Assembly: GCA_964608915.1 (NCBI GenBank)
Contig: CAZSQA010000021.1
Coordinates: forward strand, 44,221-108,220
Direction of reading: 5' to 3'
DNA: 64,000 nt
Source: QWQI01 sp964608915
Lineage (GTDB): Bacteria; Planctomycetota; Planctomycetia; Isosphaerales; Isosphaeraceae
Positions 1 through 8,524 of this stretch are shown piece after piece (position 1 is the first letter of the stretch; the number at the start of each line of letters is the position of its first letter). Position numbers and translations under genes: made by a program. Under the pieces are notes generated by a model that saw only the letters and a program-made list of their open reading frames with translations, was not told where the DNA came from and did no database searches.

Positions 1-428
1 TAAATGGGCAGGGCGAAGGTCGATTCGCTGACGAACAGGTGGCATCGCACCGGTTCGAAGGGCGTGCTGGTCGCGTCGGCTTCGGTTTTGTAATCGCCGC
101 TGACGACTGCCACTTGCCCGCGATGTTCGATGCGTACCTGGGCGGACCCGAGCACGTGCCCCGCCGGGTGGAGCGAGATCCGTACGCCGTTGCGTTCGAT
201 CGTCCGGCCATAGGCCAGGGTGTCGATCTGGGCGGAGGGCCCCATGCGAACCCTCAACACTCCAGCGCCTTGGGGCGTGGTCAGATATTGGCGATGCCCC
301 CAGCGGGCATGGTCGGAGTGGGCGTGGGTGATGACGGCACGATCGACTGGCCGCCAGGGATCGACGTAGAAGTCGCCCGGGGGGCAGTAGAATCCACGAT
401 CGTCGCGAATCATCAGGTCGGTCGACAT
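1..428 (-). CDS. Ligase-associated DNA exonuclease, metallo-beta-lactamase fold (partial, C-terminus beyond window)
   Basis: Reading the minus strand from the ATG at 428 gives about 142 residues that run off the left edge. The N-terminus has a metallo-beta-lactamase metal-binding motif, THAHSDHAR (about residues 34-42). A second metal-site region, HPAGHVLGSAQ, follows, then an SGDYK motif. This motif order matches the family of putative exonucleases that sit beside ATP-dependent DNA ligases (TIGR04122) and their CPSF-like relatives. The expected partner ligase would lie to the left, outside the window. It is divergent from rpmA with a gap of about 240 bases. The MBL fold is certain; the exact subfamily is an inference. 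Confidence 0.8.
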   Translation of the reverse strand, partial: MSTDLMIRDDRGFYCPPGDFYVDPWRPVDRAVITHAHSDHARWGHRQYLTTPQGAGVLRVRMGPSAQIDTLAYGRTIERNGVRISLHPAGHVLGSAQVRIEHRGQVAVVSGDYKTEADATSTPFEPVRCHLFVSESTFALPI

Positions 429-527
429 GGCTTTGGCGGCATTTGAGGATCGATGCGTACAGGTCGTTACATTGTAACCGGTTCGAAGATCGAGAAACCG
501 GTTCGGTCAGTTCTGGACGAAATGGAC

Positions 528-557
528 TTGCCCTCGGCCCCTGACTCATGTCATAAT
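528..557 (+). promoter_or_regulatory. Candidate sigma-70 promoter for rpmA
   Basis: TTGCCC (528-533) and CATAAT (552-557) are separated by 18 bases and lie about 110 bases upstream of the rpmA start. The -10 matches the consensus at five of six positions and the -35 at four. It is the best such match in the gap between the divergent exonuclease gene and rpmA. No transcript evidence is available. Confidence 0.4.
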
Positions 558-667
558 GCCTTTTAATTCGATACTATCGAGGCCGCGACATACAGAGCGT
601 GTCGTGGTCGTTCGTCGTTGACGGGGCCGCTGGTGGCCCCCCCTCGGAAAGCACGCAGGTCGAGACA

Positions 668-922
668 ATGGCACATAAAAAAGGTCAGGGTTCCAGCCGT
701 AACGGTCGTGATTCGAATGCCCAGCGTCGTGGCATCAAGAAGTACGGCGGCGAGTTCGCCACGATCGGTTCCATCCTCTGCCGGCAGGTCGGCACGCGCT
801 GGGTGGCCGGCCGAAACGTCGGCGTCGGGCGTGACTACACCCTGTTCGCGCTGAAGGAAGGCATCGTGAGCTACGATCAGAACGGTCGCCGGATCAATGT
901 ACTGACCGAACTTCCGAACTGA
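668..922 (+). CDS. rpmA: 50S ribosomal protein L27
   Basis: The protein is 84 residues, the normal size for bacterial L27. It begins MAHKKGQGSSRNGRDS, the conserved N-terminal tail that reaches the peptidyl-transferase centre, and continues with the family signature KYGGEFATIGSILCRQ and the FALKEGIV segment. The start is set by this conserved N-terminus; the frame is open further upstream, but that extension has no similarity to L27. There is no Firmicute-type cleavable extension. rpmA is usually preceded by rplU (L21), but no L21 gene lies between it and the divergent exonuclease gene. A hairpin terminator follows before obgE. Confidence 0.97.
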   Translation: MAHKKGQGSSRNGRDSNAQRRGIKKYGGEFATIGSILCRQVGTRWVAGRNVGVGRDYTLFALKEGIVSYDQNGRRINVLTELPN

Positions 923-965
923 CCAGGCATTCGATGCGCCGCGAAAGCGGCAAACCGATCGTGTC

Positions 966-1009
966 CGACCGGCGGGGCCTGATGAGGTGCTCGGCCGGTC
1001 GTCGTTTTT
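966..1009 (+). terminator. Rho-independent terminator after rpmA
   Basis: GACCGGC (967-973) pairs with GCCGGTC (994-1000), followed by a T-rich tract ending in TTTTT. It lies 45 bases after the rpmA stop and 60 bases before obgE, so it may partly uncouple L27 from ObgE. Confidence 0.6.
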
Positions 1010-1069
1010 GGCGGTTTTTCGAAAATCGAAGACTCCGCGCGGTTTGACTACAGATCCTGAGAATTCTCC

Positions 1070-2179
1070 ATGTTCGTCGATCGAGTGACCATTTACGTCA
1101 AGGGTGGCGACGGCGGCAATGGCTGCCTGAGCTTCCGCCGTGAGAAGTACGCCCCAAAAGGCGGCCCCAACGGAGGCGATGGCGGCCACGGCGGGAGCGT
1201 CGTCATCGTGGCTGACCCGAGTCACTCGAACCTCGCCCACCTTTCCTTTCAAAGGCACTGGAAAGCGGATCGGGGCGATCATGGTACAGGGGCTGATTGT
1301 CATGGCAAGACGGCGAAGGATCTCGTGATTCCCGTGCCGGTGGGGACGATCGTGCGCGACCGGGACCGGGGCCACGTGATCAAGGACTTGCGTGAGCCAG
1401 GCGAGAAAGTCTACATCGCCAAAGGCGGCAAGGGCGGCTTCGGCAACGCCCACTTCAAGTCGAGCACCAATCGGGCTCCGAGACAGTTCGAAAAGGGCTT
1501 CCCGGGCGAGGACCGGTGGATCGTTCTGGAGATGAAAGTCATTGCCGACGTTGGCCTTGTGGGGCTTCCGAACGCTGGCAAGTCGACGCTCCTTTCGCGC
1601 ATCTCGCACGCTCACCCGGAAATCGCCGACTACCCGTTCACGACCAAGTATCCGAATCTGGGCACCGTGCACGCGGGGCGAGAAGATTCGTTCGTCGTCG
1701 CCGACATTCCGGGGCTGATCGAAGGCGCCCACGCGGGGCATGGCCTGGGCCACGAATTCCTTCGCCATGTGGAGCGCACCCGGCTGCTGGTGCACCTGGT
1801 GGCGTGCGAAAACCCGGACAACACCGACCCCTGGGACAATTACCATACGATTCGCGAAGAGCTGCGGCTTTATAGCCCGCTGCTGGCCGAAAGGCCTGAA
1901 ATCGTCGTATTGACGAAGATGGATCTGACCGGCGCCGACGAAATCCAGGCCGAATTCGAAAAGCGGCTCGGCCGGGAAGTCATGGCCATTTCGGCGGTTA
2001 CGGGCCGGGGCGTGAATCAGTTGATCCGCAAGGTCAACGACATGCTCGGCGAACTGGAAGCGCCGGCGATGGAGCCGGAAATGCCCGATTTACCGGAACC
2101 TCGATCCGCCGAAAACGAAGCTTCCGATGTGCCGGTCGACACGCTCGCGGGCGAACATGGAGCGGAAACCGGCTCATGA
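1070..2179 (+). CDS. obgE: GTPase ObgE/CgtA
   Basis: This is a 369-residue ribosome-associated GTPase involved in late 50S assembly and stress control. The N-terminal Obg domain (about 1-158) is glycine-rich, with the typical KGGDGGNGCLSFRREK start and GGKGGFGNAHF motif. The G domain has G1 GLPNAGKST (about 166-174), G3 DIPGLIEGA, G4 LTKMDL and G5 ISAVTGRG. The C-terminal tail is acidic and disordered-looking (rich in E, P and A), as in many Obg proteins, with no recognisable OCT domain. Its last four bases overlap the coaX start (ATGA), implying translational coupling. G4 has Thr where Asn is usual. Confidence 0.97.
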   Translation: MFVDRVTIYVKGGDGGNGCLSFRREKYAPKGGPNGGDGGHGGSVVIVADPSHSNLAHLSFQRHWKADRGDHGTGADCHGKTAKDLVIPVPVGTIVRDRDRGHVIKDLREPGEKVYIAKGGKGGFGNAHFKSSTNRAPRQFEKGFPGEDRWIVLEMKVIADVGLVGLPNAGKSTLLSRISHAHPEIADYPFTTKYPNLGTVHAGREDSFVVADIPGLIEGAHAGHGLGHEFLRHVERTRLLVHLVACENPDNTDPWDNYHTIREELRLYSPLLAERPEIVVLTKMDLTGADEIQAEFEKRLGREVMAISAVTGRGVNQLIRKVNDMLGELEAPAMEPEMPDLPEPRSAENEASDVPVDTLAGEHGAETGS

Positions 2180-3012
2180 GTGTCGCGGGCGGATGGCTGC
2201 TGGCCGATGTCGGAAATTCGCGAGTGAAGCTTGCCTGGCTGCAACGAGGAGCCGCTGCCGTCGACGCCCTGTTCGAGCGTGGCCCCAAAGCCTGGGACGA
2301 ACGGCTCACGCTGCCCGTCGACCGGATCGAGGCGAATGCCTCTGCCCTGGCGGGATGGCTGGAAGATAAATCGATCGGCGGCATCTGGGTTTCCAGCGTA
2401 CGGCCTCAGGCCGTCCACGAATTGGTGGAATCTCTGGACCTGGTGATGAACGCTCGCACCGGTCCCGATGCTCCGGGCGTGGTGCTTGACAGTGCCCTCG
2501 CGACCGGCACGATCGGACGACTGTCACGGCCGGAAAAGTCAGGCGCGGATCGTGCCCTGGCCGTTCGGGCGGCGGGCCGTCTCAAAGGCCGCAATGGCCC
2601 GGGTGTGGTCATTCTCTGCGGAACGGCGATCACGGTCGAGCGGATCGCGGCCGACGGCGAATGGCTCGGCGGGGCCATCGCGCCGGGTTACAGGCTTTGC
2701 GCCGAGGCACTCGAACACGGCACCGCGGGGCTCATGCACGTGGATATGGTCAGCCGTGAGCCGCTGGCCTTCGGTACCGAAACCCGCACGGCGATAGAAG
2801 CAGGGCTTTTCTGGGGCCAGGTCGGCGCCATTCGAGAACTGATCGCCCGCAGTGTCGGTGGCCAGGAGCACTGGGAGATCTGGACAGGCGGCGACGCCGC
2901 AATGCTGGCTCGCTGGGCCGGTTCGCTGGAGGCCGAAGTCGTCGACGACCTCGTTCTGATGGGCCTGGCCGATTGGGCCGCCGAACATTTCGCCGACGAG
3001 TCGGAAACGTGA
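2176..3012 (+). CDS. coaX: Type III pantothenate kinase (CoaX)
   Basis: A 278-residue cytosolic enzyme that phosphorylates pantothenate in the first step of coenzyme A synthesis. It belongs to the ASKHA fold. The N-terminal phosphate-binding motif LADVGNSRVK (about 9-18) is clear. Further on are the second glycine motif LCGTAITVERI and the segment GGAIAPGYRL, both typical of type III kinases. The ATG overlaps the obgE stop by four bases, and the next gene starts one base after its stop, so obgE-coaX-GTPase read as one operon. Type III PanK is the usual form in Planctomycetes. A BirA fusion, sometimes seen next to CoaX, is absent. Confidence 0.92.
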   Translation: MSVAGGWLLADVGNSRVKLAWLQRGAAAVDALFERGPKAWDERLTLPVDRIEANASALAGWLEDKSIGGIWVSSVRPQAVHELVESLDLVMNARTGPDAPGVVLDSALATGTIGRLSRPEKSGADRALAVRAAGRLKGRNGPGVVILCGTAITVERIAADGEWLGGAIAPGYRLCAEALEHGTAGLMHVDMVSREPLAFGTETRTAIEAGLFWGQVGAIRELIARSVGGQEHWEIWTGGDAAMLARWAGSLEAEVVDDLVLMGLADWAAEHFADESET

Positions 3013-3013
3013 A

Positions 3014-4171
3014 ATGGACTCAGCCAACGGCCGCTCCGCGAGTTTCGTCACACGAATGACGGCCGAAGGGCCGGGGGCGATCGGCGTATTGAGAATCTGG
3101 GGGCCGAAGGCCGTCGAGGTGGCCGATCGCGCGTTTCGGCCCAGGTCTGGGCGCAAGCCTCTGCGCGATTCCGCATCTGGCGAACTTCGTCTCGGCTGGT
3201 TCGGGGGCGACGAAGTCGTCGCGCTGCTGATGGACGACGAATCGACGGGAAACGTCGAAGTCGAAATTCAGGGTCATGGCAGCGAACTCCTGATCGATTC
3301 CCTGATTCGGTTGCTGGCAACGCTCGAGATCGCTCACGCCACTCGCGACGCATACCTGGCGGCACATGGAATTCGTAAGCTCGAACGGCTGGCACTCGAA
3401 AAACTCGGCCATGCCGGCACGGCCCGGGCAGCCGCCGTGCTCTACAGGCAATCACGTGGGGCGTTGCGGGCCGATCTGGAAATCATCGCTTCGGCGATCG
3501 ATCAGCGCGATATCGCAGCCGCGACCGGTGCACTCGATGAACTGCTGCGCACTACCGATTTCGGTACTCGGCTGGCTGGCGGGTTCCGTGTCGCGCTGGC
3601 AGGCCTGCCGAATGTCGGCAAATCGACGCTGATCAATGCCCTCGCGGGTTACGAAAGATCCGTCGTCAGTCCGACACCAGGCACGACCCGCGACGCGGTC
3701 GACGTCGCCGTCGTGCTCGACGGCTGGCCGATCGTCCTCACGGACACAGCCGGGTTGCGAGACGCGACGGCCGATCCGCTTGAGGCCGAGGGCATTCGAA
3801 TCGCCCGTGAGGAACATCGCCGGGCGGACGTCGTTCTCAAAATGTCCGAATGCGGGCAGGAACCGGCGCCTGAGGAAACCGGTTCACGCGTGATTGAAGT
3901 TCGGACCAAGGCGGACCTGGCCACGGCCGAGATCATCGAACTCGCGACCAGGTCGGCCAGCGGCGTCTCGGTGGTCAGCGCTCTGACCGGCGAAGGGTTG
4001 GAAGGGCTGATCGAACGCATCGTCCGGGCGGTCGCTCCTGCGGAACTTGCCGAAAGGGAAGCCGTCGTGTTCGATGAATCGCTCGCCACCTCACTGCGGA
4101 AAATTCACGTGTTTCTGACGAGCGGGGAACTCGATTCGGCCCGTCATTCATTGGATGACTGGTTGAATTGA
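3014..4171 (+). CDS. MnmE/TrmE-like GTPase, divergent and lacking the C-terminal active-site motif
   Basis: This 385-residue protein has the MnmE architecture but is about 65 residues shorter than typical MnmE (about 450). The N-terminal folate-domain-like part contains GPGAIGVLRIWGPKA and a degenerate STGNVEVEIQGHG. The G domain starts near residue 190 with GLPNVGKST, then the K-loop-like TPGTTRD, the switch II motif DTAGLRD, G4 TKAD and SALTGEG. Two canonical elements are missing: the GEFTxRAFxNGK/DLxxAEA segment in the helical domain, and the C-terminal FCIGK whose cysteine is essential for tRNA wobble-uridine modification. The gene ends cleanly at a stop with no downstream remnant. It is either a paralogue with another role or a divergent lineage version of MnmE. 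Confidence 0.75.
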   Translation: MDSANGRSASFVTRMTAEGPGAIGVLRIWGPKAVEVADRAFRPRSGRKPLRDSASGELRLGWFGGDEVVALLMDDESTGNVEVEIQGHGSELLIDSLIRLLATLEIAHATRDAYLAAHGIRKLERLALEKLGHAGTARAAAVLYRQSRGALRADLEIIASAIDQRDIAAATGALDELLRTTDFGTRLAGGFRVALAGLPNVGKSTLINALAGYERSVVSPTPGTTRDAVDVAVVLDGWPIVLTDTAGLRDATADPLEAEGIRIAREEHRRADVVLKMSECGQEPAPEETGSRVIEVRTKADLATAEIIELATRSASGVSVVSALTGEGLEGLIERIVRAVAPAELAEREAVVFDESLATSLRKIHVFLTSGELDSARHSLDDWLN

Positions 4172-4220
4172 GTTCCGGCCGGCGAAACGGTCGCCGATCG
4201 CCGGCCGATAGTTCGCCTGA

Positions 4221-5111
4221 TCAGTTCGATTTCGGCAGGATGCCACGCTGGCGGAACCAGATTTCGCAGAGTTTCGGCCATTCGGAGAAGGCCGGATCAC
4301 CCATCCCCAGGCCGAGCCCGTGGCGGCCCTTTTCGAACATGTGGAATTCGCAGGGGACACCGGCATTTCGCAAGGCCTGAACGAAGAACAACGAGTTTTC
4401 GGCGGGCACGGGGGTGTCTTCGTTGGTGTGCACGAGGAATGCCGGCGGCGTATTCTTGTCGACCTGCAGCTCGTTAGTCAGGTTTTTCACGAGATCTTCG
4501 GGCGGATTCTCTCCGAGCAGGTTCTTTTTCGACCCGCCGTGGCCATACTTGGTGCCGAGGCTGATGACCGGGTAGAGCAGAACCATGAAGTCCGGCCGGG
4601 AGCTGGCGCGTTCGATGGTGTCGGTCGCGTCGGGTTTGCCGGCGTCGTAATGGGTGCCGGCAGTCGATGCCAGGTGGCCACCCGCGGAGAATCCGAGAAT
4701 GCCGATGCGTTTCGGGTCGATTCCGAATTCCGTCGCTTTGGCACGGACGGTGCGAACGGCGCGATTGGCGTCGTCGATCATTGCCGGGTGCCGGTAACGC
4801 GGGCCGAGACGGTACTTCAACACGAAAGCCGTGATACCGTTCGAAGCGAGCCATTCGGCGATCGGCTGGCCTTCATGCGCGGCCAGGCCGCCATAACCGC
4901 CACCTGGGCAGACGACGACCGCCGCGCCGGCATTTTTGCCTTCCGCGGGCCGATAGACCGTGAGAGTCGGAATGTCGGCCGGTTCGGTGCCTTTCGCGCC
5001 TGGCGTTCCGCCTGGCCAGATTGTGATGACTTCCGCGGCCGGCATCCAGGTCGGCATGATCGACAGGCCTGTGAGAGCGAGTGTGAGCGTCAGAAATGCG
5101 AATCGGTTCAT
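4221..5111 (-). CDS. Secreted alpha/beta-hydrolase, BD-FAE/xylanase-esterase type
   Basis: A 296-residue protein starting at the ATG at 5111, chosen because GGGAG lies just upstream and the first 25 residues form a signal peptide (MNRFAFLTLTLALTGL...). The frame is open 40 codons further upstream, but that part does not look like protein. The oxyanion-region motif CPGGGYGGLA is followed by the nucleophile elbow GFSAGGHLA. An acid residue sits in HTNEDTPVP, and the catalytic His in EKGRHGLGLG. These are typical of carbohydrate-esterase-like hydrolases (acetylxylan or feruloyl esterases) common in Planctomycetes. It is convergent with the GTPase gene. The substrate is unknown. Confidence 0.85.
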   Translation of the reverse strand: MNRFAFLTLTLALTGLSIMPTWMPAAEVITIWPGGTPGAKGTEPADIPTLTVYRPAEGKNAGAAVVVCPGGGYGGLAAHEGQPIAEWLASNGITAFVLKYRLGPRYRHPAMIDDANRAVRTVRAKATEFGIDPKRIGILGFSAGGHLASTAGTHYDAGKPDATDTIERASSRPDFMVLLYPVISLGTKYGHGGSKKNLLGENPPEDLVKNLTNELQVDKNTPPAFLVHTNEDTPVPAENSLFFVQALRNAGVPCEFHMFEKGRHGLGLGMGDPAFSEWPKLCEIWFRQRGILPKSN

Positions 5112-5540
5112 CGAGATCTCCCGGGGCGATTGCGAAAAGGTGCGTCGTCCGATCCGCGTATCATGCGTCATCCTTCGCGGGATCGCAACATGCCGATCGA
5201 CCGGAAAATCGCTGGCGATTCGGATCGCCATCCGCCTGATCCCGTGTGTGAGAATCGACTTGCCGCAGTTTTCGCGGCCGCGCTGACCTGAGGATCGTTA
5301 CGGCCGGAACAAAATCGAACATGACGCTCCGAATTTCCGGGCCGCCCACTTGAATCGTGGCCTCCACAGCTTAGAATTTCTATTACGTGAAGAATCCGTG
5401 AATGGCTGCGTGTCAGTCGAAATACGTTGATTTCCGAACGATCCGCACCTTCCTCACCTCAATGTCAACGCACCGGTAAAGTCCAGTGGCGGGCCGATCC
5501 TTCCGGGATCGGATTGCCCAACTTTCGTGGAGTTCCTGAT

Positions 5541-6629
5541 ATGTCGCGCGCCGGCGATGATTCGAAGAGGACTTCGGACACGAACACGGACGGATCGCAA
5601 ACTTCGAAGAAGTCGGAACCCGACGTCAATCCGGTGGCGGTCGCTGAAAGCACCGTCGCCCGTCCGCTGAAAGCGGTCGAGGAGAACGGCTCGAAACCCA
5701 AAGGCTCGTCGGGAAAGCTATCCAACCCGAAGGCGGCCAGCGAGATCAAGGCGATCTCCACGGGCCCCGTGGCAGCACACGTGGCGGAAGCGCCACATGG
5801 CACCAAAGAGGACAGTTCCTCGGCTCCGCTTCCGGCGTCGTATCCCTATCGCACACGTATGAGGCGTAAGGAATACGAAGCCGCCAAAACGAAACTTCAG
5901 ATCGAACTTCTGAAAGTGCAGAGCTGGGTCAAGGAATCGGGGCAGAAGATCGTCCTGCTTTTCGAAGGCCGCGACGCGGCGGGCAAGGGCGGAACGATCC
6001 GCCGGTTCATGGAACATCTGAATCCGCGGGGCGCGAGGGTCGTCGCACTGGAAAAACCGTCTGAGGCCGAAAAAGGCCAATGGTATTTTCAGCGTTACGT
6101 CGAACATCTGCCGACCGCCGGTGAAATGGTCTTTTTTGACCGCTCCTGGTACAACAGGGCAGGTGTGGAACGGGTGATGAAGTTCTGCACGCCGCAGGAA
6201 TACCTCGAATTCCTGCGCCAGACGCCGCAATTCGAAAGGATGCTCGTGCAGAGCGGCACGCTGTTTTATAAATTCTGGTTCTCCGTCAGCCGTGAAGAGC
6301 AGTTGCGTCGGTTCGTGTCGCGGCGGGACGACCCCTTGAAGCACTGGAAGCTGTCGCCGATCGACGTCAAGTCGCTCGACAAATGGGACGAATACACCGA
6401 GGCGAAGAACGCCATGTTCTTTCATACGGACATCGCCGACGCCCCCTGGGTCGTCATCAAATCCGACGACAAAAAGCGGGCCAGGCTCAATTGCATGCGT
6501 CATTTCCTGCATGCACTGCCGTATCCGGACAAGGATCCGACCGTGGCCTGCGCTCCGGACCCATTGCTGGTCGGCTCTGCGGCCGATGTGCTCGCCAGCG
6601 CCGAAGAAGTCGGCATCACGAAATTTTGA
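5541..6629 (+). CDS. ppk2: Polyphosphate kinase 2 family protein
   Basis: A 362-residue P-loop kinase that transfers phosphate between polyphosphate and nucleotides. The start at 5541 follows a GTGGAG ribosome-binding site; the upstream extension of the frame is not protein-like. The PPK2 core begins near residue 105. Walker A is FEGRDAAGKGGT, Walker B is FFDRSWYNRAG, and the lid region is SVSREEQLRRF. The C-terminal motif KWDEYTEAKNAMF is also conserved. A single core domain suggests the one-domain class. The first roughly 95 residues are a Ser/Lys/Glu-rich, probably disordered extension not needed for catalysis in relatives. The gene stands alone. Confidence 0.92.
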   Translation: MSRAGDDSKRTSDTNTDGSQTSKKSEPDVNPVAVAESTVARPLKAVEENGSKPKGSSGKLSNPKAASEIKAISTGPVAAHVAEAPHGTKEDSSSAPLPASYPYRTRMRRKEYEAAKTKLQIELLKVQSWVKESGQKIVLLFEGRDAAGKGGTIRRFMEHLNPRGARVVALEKPSEAEKGQWYFQRYVEHLPTAGEMVFFDRSWYNRAGVERVMKFCTPQEYLEFLRQTPQFERMLVQSGTLFYKFWFSVSREEQLRRFVSRRDDPLKHWKLSPIDVKSLDKWDEYTEAKNAMFFHTDIADAPWVVIKSDDKKRARLNCMRHFLHALPYPDKDPTVACAPDPLLVGSAADVLASAEEVGITKF

Positions 6630-6724
6630 TCGACTGATTCGCTGGAATGAGGGCCGGAAATACCCGAAGCCGGGTGTGTCGCTGTCGTAATTCTTGATCC
6701 GAATTCTGACTGAAGGAGACGAGC

Positions 6725-7150
6725 ATGTCATTGCGTTTCAGCCTTGCTGCGTCGATTCTGATCGGGGGATTGGCCCTGAGCCCTGAAGCTCCGGCACAGG
6801 CGCCCATCGCCGGTGTCGCATACCAGGTGCCGTCGATGTATGCCAGCGTGCCGCCCGGCACGCTGGTTCCTTACGGCGGCTACAATTACGTGGCTCAGGG
6901 CAACGGAACCATGCTGCTCGCGGCTTCGCAGGCCGCGGCACCGCCACCGGTCGCATCATACGCCCCGCCGGTGACGTACGCGAATCCCGGTTACGTGCCA
7001 TACGCGAATTATTACGCCCCGGTCGGCCCTGGATGGCGGCCGCAGCCGTATCGCCCGTTCGGCGGATTCGGCCCTGCGCCGCTTTCGCCCTGGGACGGCT
7101 GGGGGACATGGCCGCGGGCGCGACGAGGAAGCGTGTTCATCGGCCGCTGA
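6725..7150 (+). CDS. Small secreted Pro/Tyr/Ala-rich protein of unknown function
   Basis: A 141-residue protein with a good ribosome-binding site (GAAGGAGA) and a signal peptide ending near APAQA (about residue 26). The mature part is rich in Pro, Tyr, Gly and Ala and low in charge until a basic C-terminus. No domain is recognised. Short low-complexity exported proteins like this are frequent in Planctomycetes and may belong to the envelope or matrix; that is a guess. It is convergent with the next gene. Confidence 0.7.
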   Translation: MSLRFSLAASILIGGLALSPEAPAQAPIAGVAYQVPSMYASVPPGTLVPYGGYNYVAQGNGTMLLAASQAAAPPPVASYAPPVTYANPGYVPYANYYAPVGPGWRPQPYRPFGGFGPAPLSPWDGWGTWPRARRGSVFIGR

Positions 7151-7198
7151 CCAGGCCGGCCGGGCTTGTTGCGAAGTCGCTTATGCAGCTGCCTCTGC

Positions 7199-8452
7199 TC
7201 AATTCGAGCCGAGGTTGTCCTTCTGCAGGGACTCGACGGAGTCACCCAGATCGATCCATCGTGTGCCCGCCGGCATCTTTCGGGCGCAATCGGTCAGAAC
7301 GTTGTTCGAAATCAGGATCTTGCGGCTGGTGCCCGAGGCCTTGACGGCCTGGGTGTCCAGCCCCGTGAACGTGTTTCCGGAAATGGCGATTTCGCCGGCC
7401 GAATCCAGCACGATGCCCGCGCCCGTGTCGATCTGGAACGGGTCTTTGTGTGCTCGAATCGGCCTCTTGAGCTTGCCGCCGCCGATATACGTGTTCGCGA
7501 ACGCATTGCCCGTGACGGCGTTGCGCCCGCTCTCCGGGCCCATACGCACTGCGAAACCGTGGCACAGAACGAACGAGTTGGCGCTCACGGTGCAGCCGTT
7601 GGCGTCCTTCAGGTCGATTCCGCCACCAAGGTGGTGCGCGATCACGTTCGAACTCAGGGCGATGCCGTAGCAGTCGCGGTCGAGGATGATGGCCGTGCCG
7701 GTGCACTCTTCGATCATGTTGCCGCTGACGACCGAGCCGTAGGTGTTCTCGATCACGATGCCGTGGCGCAGATGATCGTCGATGGCATTGCCGGTTGCGC
7801 ACAGGTTATACGAATCGATACAGCGGATGGCGTCCTGGTTTTCCTCGAACTGATTGCCGCTGACGACGATATCGTGCCCGACGGTGATCTGAAGACCGGC
7901 CCTGGCGTTGTAAGTGAGAATATTGTCGTTGATGCGGGGATCTTCGAAGCAGTTGTCCAGATGGATCCCGTTGCCGCCGTTATGATCCAGCGCGACGGCC
8001 TGCACAAGAATTTCCTGCACCTTGCGGGCTGTGATCCCATCGCCGCTTTCGCGGTTGCCGCTGATACGCAGATTGGCGATCTGGACACGCCATAATTCCG
8101 CTTTCGGGTCGTTCGCGAGGTTCGCGGGTGCGATCAGCACCGCGGGCTGGCCCTTCGTGTTTTTGTTGACCAGATGCGTCGCCGTGCCAGAGCCTTCGAT
8201 CCGGGTGTCGCCGGTTTTCACGACCAGAGGTTCCGTCAGTTCGAATGTGCCGGGCGGGATCCGCACGATTCCTCCGGTTTGGGGAACCGCGTCCAGGGCG
8301 GCCTGCAGCGAAGAGAACTTCGAAGCTTCGAGCGTTCGTGCCGGTTCGCCCGACTTCCCGTCGGTGGCGAAACCGGGCGAAATCGTCAGGCAGAATCCAA
8401 TTGAAAACATGATTCGAAACAATGGGTTCGAAGGTTCAGTTCTGGGCGGCAT
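7199..8452 (-). CDS. Secreted right-handed parallel beta-helix (pectate-lyase-like) protein
   Basis: A 417-residue protein with an N-terminal signal peptide (hydrophobic stretch about 12-29). The segment FSSLQAALDAVPQTGGIVRIPPGTFEL is the usual entry into a pectin-lyase-like beta-helix. It is followed by many PbH1-type coils with the pattern xISGNxxxxxxGI, for example LRISGNRESGDGI, IVVSGNQFEENQDAI and AISGNTFTGLDTQ. Such proteins bind or cleave polysaccharides, but no catalytic residues of a known lyase family can be assigned by eye. It lies downstream of the DUF1501 gene on the same strand, with a gap of about 70 bases. Confidence 0.8.
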   Translation of the reverse strand: MPPRTEPSNPLFRIMFSIGFCLTISPGFATDGKSGEPARTLEASKFSSLQAALDAVPQTGGIVRIPPGTFELTEPLVVKTGDTRIEGSGTATHLVNKNTKGQPAVLIAPANLANDPKAELWRVQIANLRISGNRESGDGITARKVQEILVQAVALDHNGGNGIHLDNCFEDPRINDNILTYNARAGLQITVGHDIVVSGNQFEENQDAIRCIDSYNLCATGNAIDDHLRHGIVIENTYGSVVSGNMIEECTGTAIILDRDCYGIALSSNVIAHHLGGGIDLKDANGCTVSANSFVLCHGFAVRMGPESGRNAVTGNAFANTYIGGGKLKRPIRAHKDPFQIDTGAGIVLDSAGEIAISGNTFTGLDTQAVKASGTSRKILISNNVLTDCARKMPAGTRWIDLGDSVESLQKDNLGSN

Positions 8453-8524
8453 CGGTGTGATCTCTCGACAAGTTGTGTCGTTGATGACCGGACTTGCAAT
8501 TTCACCACAGCTTATCGGGCCGGC

